From assembly GCA_020284085.1 (NCBI GenBank), contig JACEVL010000833.1:165001-229000 (forward strand): a stretch of 64,000 nt of DNA, read 5' to 3'. A program made the position numbers and the translations under genes. The notes beneath the pieces are model-generated. The model made no database searches. It saw only the letters and a list, made by a program, of their open reading frames with translations, and had not been told where the DNA came from. Origin of the DNA: Aporrectodea caliginosa. Taxonomy: Eukaryota > Annelida > Clitellata > Crassiclitellata > Lumbricidae. This document shows positions 57,653-64,000 of the stretch, piece by piece (the first letter of the stretch is position 1; every line of letters begins with the position of its first letter).

Positions 57653-57711
57653 GTAAGACGATGATACATCTTCTATAATTATAATGACACTGATGATAAT
57701 TACACTGCATG

Positions 57712-57877
57712 CAGTGACGGCCCAGCATGGGGCTAGGGTGGGCTGAAGCCCGCCCCCCTATCAGCGGCTCAGCCCCCAAACAAAAGAGGGAAATCACTGC
57801 CAATGCCAGAGAGGAGGGGAGAAAGGGAAGGAATTGGAGTTTTAGCCCCCAAACCTGAAATCCTGGCGCTGCTACTG
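57712..57877. mobile_element. Probable hAT MITE
   Basis: Flanks ACTGCATG (57704-57711) and ACTGCATT (57878-57885), 7 of 8. Ends CAGTGACGGCCCAG and CTGGCGCTGCTACTG are loosely complementary. Internal AGCCCCCAAAC words recall 28168-28330. Inserted just 60 bp downstream of the candidate exon donor. Confidence 0.65.
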
Positions 57878-57896
57878 ACTGCATTATGACAGTAAT

Positions 57897-58375
<479 letters not shown>

Positions 58376-58599
58376 AACAATAACAGGAACAATTATGCTA
58401 GTCTTCCTTCCTGTTTCAACGTGTTTGTGCCAACAATCCAGCTCTCAAACGCGATCGCTTTCCTGGATCATTTGAGGGCCTGACATCTTCGAAGACTGTT
58501 TTAACCATCACAGAAATACATTCTCCCTTTCGTTTAAAGTTGTTTTCCACACCCTTTGGATAAAATAATAATAATGTTAATGATAATGTTTATTGGATA

Positions 58600-58670
58600 T
58601 AATATTGATGATAACGATGATGATGACGACGATGACGACGACGACGACGATGATGATGATGATGATATTA
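58600..58670. repeat. (GAT/GAC)n microsatellite
   Basis: Short imperfect trinucleotide run. Confidence 0.85.
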
Positions 58671-59046
58671 TTATAACATATATAAAGTTTAAGTTAATAT
58701 AAGTGTCCATGCTGCAAATGTGCTATTAGCCTACATCAAACATCCGTCAGGACCATACTGTAGAATCTGCAAACATGCATAGCACTTGAATGCACTATGG
58801 GCATGTTGTAATATTTGGGATGTGTATGTGGGCCTACTCCAGATCCAGGGCTACAAAATATCCTTGCTCTGTCCATACCGTGACGTTTTTTGCGGATGTC
58901 TCGTTTTCTAGCGCAATTATACAGTGTTTGGTTTAGGACTTTAGGCCATTCGACCAGGGATAGCCTCAGTGGGATGCGAAATGCTAGTTTTGTTAGCGCT
59001 TGACTTGCACCGCTAAGCACTAAGGTACATAATTATGTGCCACGTT

Positions 59047-59829
59047 CAGTACTTCAGTGGCGTAACTAGGGGTTCGTGCGCCTGGGGCAAGAATTTCCTG
59101 AAAATTTTCTTTCTTAGTTCCACCAAAATTTCTGATGACCTTTTTTTCTTTTTTCGTCTCTTTTCAAGAAGAAAGTTGTCAGATCTCACTTTGCGCCCCC
59201 CAAGTGCAAAATCGTGTACCAAAGTTACTTTTTAACTACAGGGTTGCCAGATTTCGGAAGTGCTTGGTCGCGAAGCCAAGTCAAAAAGTAGCCCAAAAGT
59301 CGCGAGCTGAGCAGCTAAATTAAAACATTAATACATTTTTGCTACGCACGTCAATTATAGGCCTACATACGTTATTGGTTTCGCCAAGACACGTGATGAA
59401 ACCATTGACGTAAAAATTTAAATGACAGACTGCCTAGTGCTTACCGTAGACTAGTCCGTACTCCCTACTAGGGAGTCCCTACAGCATGCACTTATTGCTA
59501 AGTAATCAACACCGCCTAAGAATATAGCTAGTAAGAATGACCTAGTAGCCTAATGCGGCCAATTTATGAGAATTCATAATGTCGCCGGCGCGACCGCGGG
59601 ACAATTCAAAAGTAGCCCAAATATCGCGAGGTCGCGAGGACGAAATTTTCAGTCGCGAGCGCATTGAAAAGTAGCCCAACTCGCGCTTTTCGCGACGACC
59701 TGGCAACCCTGTTTAACTATTCGTGCCTGATTTCTTACACAAAAAACAAATTTTCACGCCTGATTTTGCGCCCCCCCCGGTCCTGCGCCCGGGGGCGGCC
59801 GCCCCTCTGCCCCCCTCGTTACGCCACTG
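59047..59829. mobile_element. hAT MITE, CAGTGGCGTAAC type, with a second MITE inside
   Basis: The identical duplication GCCACGTT lies at 59039-59046 and 59830-59837. The right end GTTACGCCACTG pairs with CAGTGGCGTAAC at 59055. The left side has eight extra bases, CAGTACTT, between the duplication and that repeat. Internal ttgcgccccc words occur on both halves. Contains the nested element at 59239-59711. Confidence 0.88.
59239..59711. mobile_element. hAT MITE, CAGGGTTGCCAG ends, nested
   Basis: Ends CAGGGTTGCCAG and CTGGCAACCCTG are perfect complements. The duplication TTTAACTA is exact at 59231-59238 and 59712-59719, both inside the outer MITE. Subterminal aaaagtagccca and cgcgag words occur at both ends. 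Length 473 bp. Confidence 0.95.
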
Positions 59830-59837
59830 GCCACGTT

Positions 59838-61010
59838 CGCTAATTTCATTTGTTGCTTTCAATGCTGTTTTTTATATCATTATATTCGGAACTAGGCCTA
59901 TGCAGCTATAGTTAGCCAACTAGGCAATTATTGTGCCTATAGTTACAAGGGTCCCGAGAGGAAGTTTGTACAGTGGTTCAACACTGTTTTCAGGCTCCCT
60001 CTTAAACGGACCTTCCCCAACAGCCCTCCTGTTTTCGTCCCAACACCCATTATAATACAAAGTCTACAGTACAGCATTGGCAAGTTGTTATACTACAATG
60101 CAACAGTTGTTAGACAACAGTAAATTGTCTGCTGGCACTGGCAGTGTGTGCCTCACTTCAATCAGTTAAGTTCAAATGAAAGTATGAAGTCTCAATTAAA
60201 AGGAAAACTTGGGGAGCCATTACCCACTGTTACCCAGCCACAAATAAGAAATGTTCATGCTTTCAAAAAACTTAATAGGGTTCTTTACTTAGCAAAGGAG
60301 CTTTCCTGGCCTTTTTCTGCAGAATGTGTTATGACAGTATCAACATCAATAATTGCTCTGGCAATGTTTGACTCAATACTCAGCATGACCAAATCAAACA
60401 GACGTTTTGAGATATTGTAGACCTTAAAAAACTCTTATTTTTATATTCATTTAATATCAGAAGTTCAGCTTGAGTTTGCTGAATCTCTCTGCAGAATATA
60501 CTGTTGCTGGAATTGTTAATAGAAATCATGAGCTGACACAAACATTTATAAATAGGTAGGAAAGATTGTACTGTATTCTGTTAATACGTTCAAAAGGTCT
60601 GTAATGGCATCAATCGTGCACTTCAAAAATTTGACTTTAGTACTGAAGGCAAATGTATTTCTGTTATGAAATAGGTCTACTGACCATTAGCCTAAGGACA
60701 GCAGGTATTACTTTGCTTAAGCTAAAGTTTTTCCTTCTAGATCACTTGCAGAATTGATTGCTGGTGTCTTTTTGGGATGTTTTAGACAATTGGATGTTAC
60801 CATTGTTTGCATACTTTTCTATTTTTATTTAAGAATAAAACTCGGTTGTGATGCATCTAATATTATAGAGACCCATATATTATTCCTCTCCTCATTAATT
60901 GACTTAATTTCAACAATCGTATAATTTGTATCTCCCAAATCCAGATCTTTACTTCCTTGATCTCCACTTCCCTCCACTGATTTAGCATCTGTTACATCTT
61001 CACCTTCTCC
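59838..61010. other. No gene seen
   Basis: AT-rich. The open frame at 60148-60420 (MPHFNQLSSNESMKSQLKGK...) has no recognisable domain, and its weak internal similarity to repeat proteins cannot be settled by eye. Confidence 0.4.
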
Positions 61011-61014
61011 GGGT

Positions 61015-61165
61015 TCCAGTCATCTCCCTCACCGTCTTATCATCCATCGACTGTGTGCGGTAAGTGTAGCCTATTAATTATAGCTGGGGAGGGCAGATAA
61101 ACAAATTTCTGCTCTGGCGGGGTTTAACTTCCGGTTGACAGTCCAGTACACTAACCTCTAGGCCT
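61015..61165 (-). mobile_element. SINE family A copy, decayed
   Basis: ccctcaccgtcttatcatcc, then gggagggcagataaacaaat and ttgacagtccagtacactaa match the family A order. The B box is worn (GGTTAAACCCC-like). Confidence 0.55.
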
Positions 61166-63179
61166 ATAGACTATTTATTGTACACCACCATCGAAGAAGT
61201 ATGCCCTTTTCAAAAAGTTCAAAGAGCTTATGCTGTTTGTGCGGTTGACGCATGGGCTAGTTGAAAGTATCTGGCAGAATGGCACAGCAGGGAGGGTTAA
61301 ACAATATAGCCTACCTAATGGAGGGCGGTCTCCCACTACTATGGACTGTCTCACGCCCTTAAACACCTTTCGTAGCCTAGACCAGTGACCCCCAGTTTAT
61401 ATACTGATTAGAAATAGGGTTATATACACTTTCCGTAGGTAATAGAACTGTTATATCAAGATCAACGTCAAAGGTGGGAAATGCTGTTCACGCGATAAGA
61501 GAGGCGGTGAAGGACATTACCCCGTGTTACCCTCACCCTTAGCGGAACGCACGTACTACCCCTTTACCCCCATGAACCCCACTGAGACGGTAAACAGTCG
61601 ATCACGTGGACGCACTTATCAGCGGCTGTCAATAAAGCAGGTCGTTTATTTTTAATACTTTTAATCAGTTTTGATAACTTTTATGATGATTAGTATTTAA
61701 TCGGAAACAATGCGTTGAAACGGAAGATTTAAATTTAGATTTTGAGTGTCAAAAGTTCGTTTGAAAGGAAGTTTTACACTCTGCAGGCTGTAGCCTAGAT
61801 GAATAACGCGTAGAAAAAACTGGAATGGTTTCAGACGAGGGTTGTGTGAGGTAAATATCACCTGTTTCAGGCTGTTTGCGCTGATCTTAAGTAATTTGTT
61901 AAGTTATTTGTTTAGAATTTATTTTAAGATTTAACTTGTAGGCTATAGGCGTCTAGACAGGATCCGCCGCAGTAGACCCATTCTTATGCTTATCTAACCC
62001 TTTGGACCTGTCCTCAGTGTCCTGGACCTGGCAGATAGTGTCACAAGAATTATCTTATATTATGGAAGTTATGGCTCCCCAGACATCCACGTTTGTTGGG
62101 CCCATGTTGGTTCTGCAGCCGCCCAACAGTCGCCACGAGTGGCACAATGCGGGCCAACTGTGGTCCCTATGAACATGGCTGCCCTCTGACTTCACCAGTA
62201 AACGAGTAAGTCAGTAAACATAAAAAAATCGAATCATTTATTCGGTGACTAACCAAGAGCAGTAGCACTCAATGCAGTAAAAAGTACAGTCACGCAGATA
62301 AGACGGCGATAGATGCCTGGCCTGTGGCCAACCTACTACGGATATACTGAGACCGAGAAAATGAAGTTGTTATAACTAATACAGTAGTACACCACACAGG
62401 GTTTACTCATTGCTGACTTAAAAGACCATTTGTCATGATTCATGACTCTGTCCATAACAAATGTCAAAGTTATTAATGAAGGTTTTGTGGGTTATGTTTA
62501 ATTAGGCATTGCATTGTCTTTGATTTATCAGAAGTTTACATCTGCTGTTTGATCTTCAGTGTCTTTAATTTATCAGAAGTTGAAATCTATTCTGTTTGAT
62601 AATGGTTTTGACTGTGAGGTCAGCAGTGTTTGGAGCTTTATTAGTTTTTGATAACAATTAAAGATAATATAATTGTGTATAGTTTGCACACTGCTTCTTT
62701 AGCTTTTCAAATGTTATAAAACAACCATTAAATGTATGTCCTGTTGAATCTGCATTAGACTTAGACTTAATAATGTAATACTAATTAAATTAGTAAATTT
62801 TGAGGAATCATTCAATTCCTGTTACAGTTAAATGTTTATCAGTACCCTTGAAAATAGACATTTGGTTTTGAATTAAACACATTTGACAGTAACTCAAATT
62901 GTTTCCCAGCTATAAAGCTGATGCTTCACAGGTTGTTAGGCTTTGTTTAAAAATGTACATGTTACTATGGCTCTGTATGGACAAAGCAAACTAGAAAGCT
63001 AATTAATGTGATTATGGACAAGACAGTTGTGGTAAAAAAAAACTGAATATCTAAACAATGAGCAGATATTTTCAGGATGTGAACTCTGTGGATTTAGTCT
63101 TGATATCGTAAAAGTACTTGTTCTGATCAAATTTACTGTAAATAAGTGAGAAATTAATGCTATGAGATAAATGTTTAAA
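61166..63179. other. No gene seen
   Basis: AT-rich without strong microsatellites. Short frames only, and no splice-bounded protein-like stretch stands out. Confidence 0.45.
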
Positions 63180-63430
63180 TATTTGCAAATCCATTGGTTG
63201 GGTTTGCTTGTATGTGCATGGGATCCCACTCATCATCATCACTATCAGTTCCTGACACCCGCCATTTGGCGGCTATGAGTACAAATAAATAACCCCATTG
63301 TCCTTGGTCATTTCTCAAGTCCATTGCTCCCTTTAGCGTCAGACCAAGTGATGTTATGTCCTCATTTATATAATTATCTATCCAGCGTAGGCTTGGTCTG
63401 CCTTTGTTTGTTGGGGAGCCTGAGGAAGAA
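63180..63430 (-). pseudogene. LINE ORF C-terminal fragment, minus strand
   Basis: Minus-strand peptide NKGRPSLRWIDNYINEDITS, then LGLTLKGAMDLRNDQGQWGY and AAKWRVSGT, then the rest of the frame. This is the usual C-terminal end of one type of non-LTR retrotransposon protein (GRPxxRWxD ... A-x-DRxxW). Related to 7165-7340. Confidence 0.65.
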
Positions 63431-64000
63431 TGATGACTAAGGATGTGGACACACAACAGAGTGGTTAGAAAGCTCTATTTAGACACCTTTTAAACGTTGT
63501 CAATGAATGACATAATAGGCATGCGACCGAAATGTTATCAGATTGATTGTACGGTTTTCTGTAGACACCTTTAAAACATTCACAAGCGATGCTGTTTAGA
63601 TATCAGACAAGGCATTCAATCAGTGTTCCTCCAATAATGATGAAGATAGGCAAGAGTGATGTAAAAGGCCTCTGGCAGCCAAAAGGTGTTGATAACCTTT
63701 GTTTCGTTTTCCTTAAAATCTTGCATGTAGTGCATTGTGTTGGAGACCAGATGAGGAGTAGGTTTAGTGTTTCTTTCCTGTTATTCTTTCCTGTTTCCAA
63801 GTCTTCGTTGAACGACTCTGTCTAGCAGAATTTTTTGGATACCTTATCTGTTCTTAATAACATTAATTCACTCAGAGCATTTAATGCCCCTAACACTAGC
63901 CTAAACATCATTTAGGCTAGTGGAGAGAGAGTACAGTCTTCTGATTAGTGTCTGTTTAATGGCTGTATATAAATGTCTAGTTTTCTACTTATAATTTGCA
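63431..64000. other. No gene seen
   Basis: No supported exon or element. The frame at 63589-63825 has no recognisable domain. Confidence 0.4.

Noticed and set aside
60148..60420. Small independent gene
   Set aside because: Open for 90 codons but no domain, no clear promoter or splice signals, and AT-rich context; left unannotated.

Overview
This is a eukaryotic, animal-type window: coding exons are split by GT-AG introns, there are long microsatellites, and most of the rest is decayed interspersed repeats. The gene complement (an atlastin with animal exon structure, a serotonin 5-HT1-type GPCR, an Ig-domain membrane protein), the tRNA-derived SINEs and LINE 3' ends with (GATT)n or (ATTACG)n tails, and the very frequent palindrome TAGGCCTA suggest a marine invertebrate, most likely a deuterostome such as an echinoderm. 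The taxon is an inference, not a reading.

Layout. 0-9.8 kb is repeats: a 33-bp minisatellite, SINEs, a 470-bp polypyrimidine tract, a (GTC/ATC) array with a ~185-bp higher-order unit, a hAT transposon carrying a broken BED-finger transposase start, and a 106-bp satellite. At 9.94-10.11 kb there is one good candidate exon of an unknown gene. 10-19.6 kb is again repeats, including a complete-ended 2.3-kb hAT element with a LINE inserted in it. 19.68-32.15 kb is the best gene: an atlastin-like ER-membrane fusion GTPase on the plus strand, assembled from 11 in-phase exons, with two possible C-termini. 36.4-37.1 kb carries a single-exon Ig-like type I membrane protein on the minus strand. 38.4-43.5 kb holds LINE fragments and three hAT elements. 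45.47-48.66 kb is a two-exon 5-HT1-like receptor on the plus strand. Its helix 8 is out of frame, and its cytoplasmic tail runs into a 2.9-kb inverted-repeat element (48.69-51.63 kb) whose arms are built of ~156-bp units rich in YY1-like ATGGCGGC motifs. 52-64 kb is LINE tails, microsatellites, a perfect-hairpin sequence, further hAT MITEs (one nested in another), and two weak candidate exons (53.9 and 57.5 kb).

The strongest general theme is hAT activity. At least a dozen elements can be delimited by terminal inverted repeats plus exact or near-exact 8-bp target duplications, and several are nested in LINEs or in each other. The three recognisable genes have no evident functional link. A second theme is mosaicism: TAGGCCTA is dense in the flanks but nearly absent from ~18.5 to 39.5 kb, the block holding the atlastin and Ig genes.
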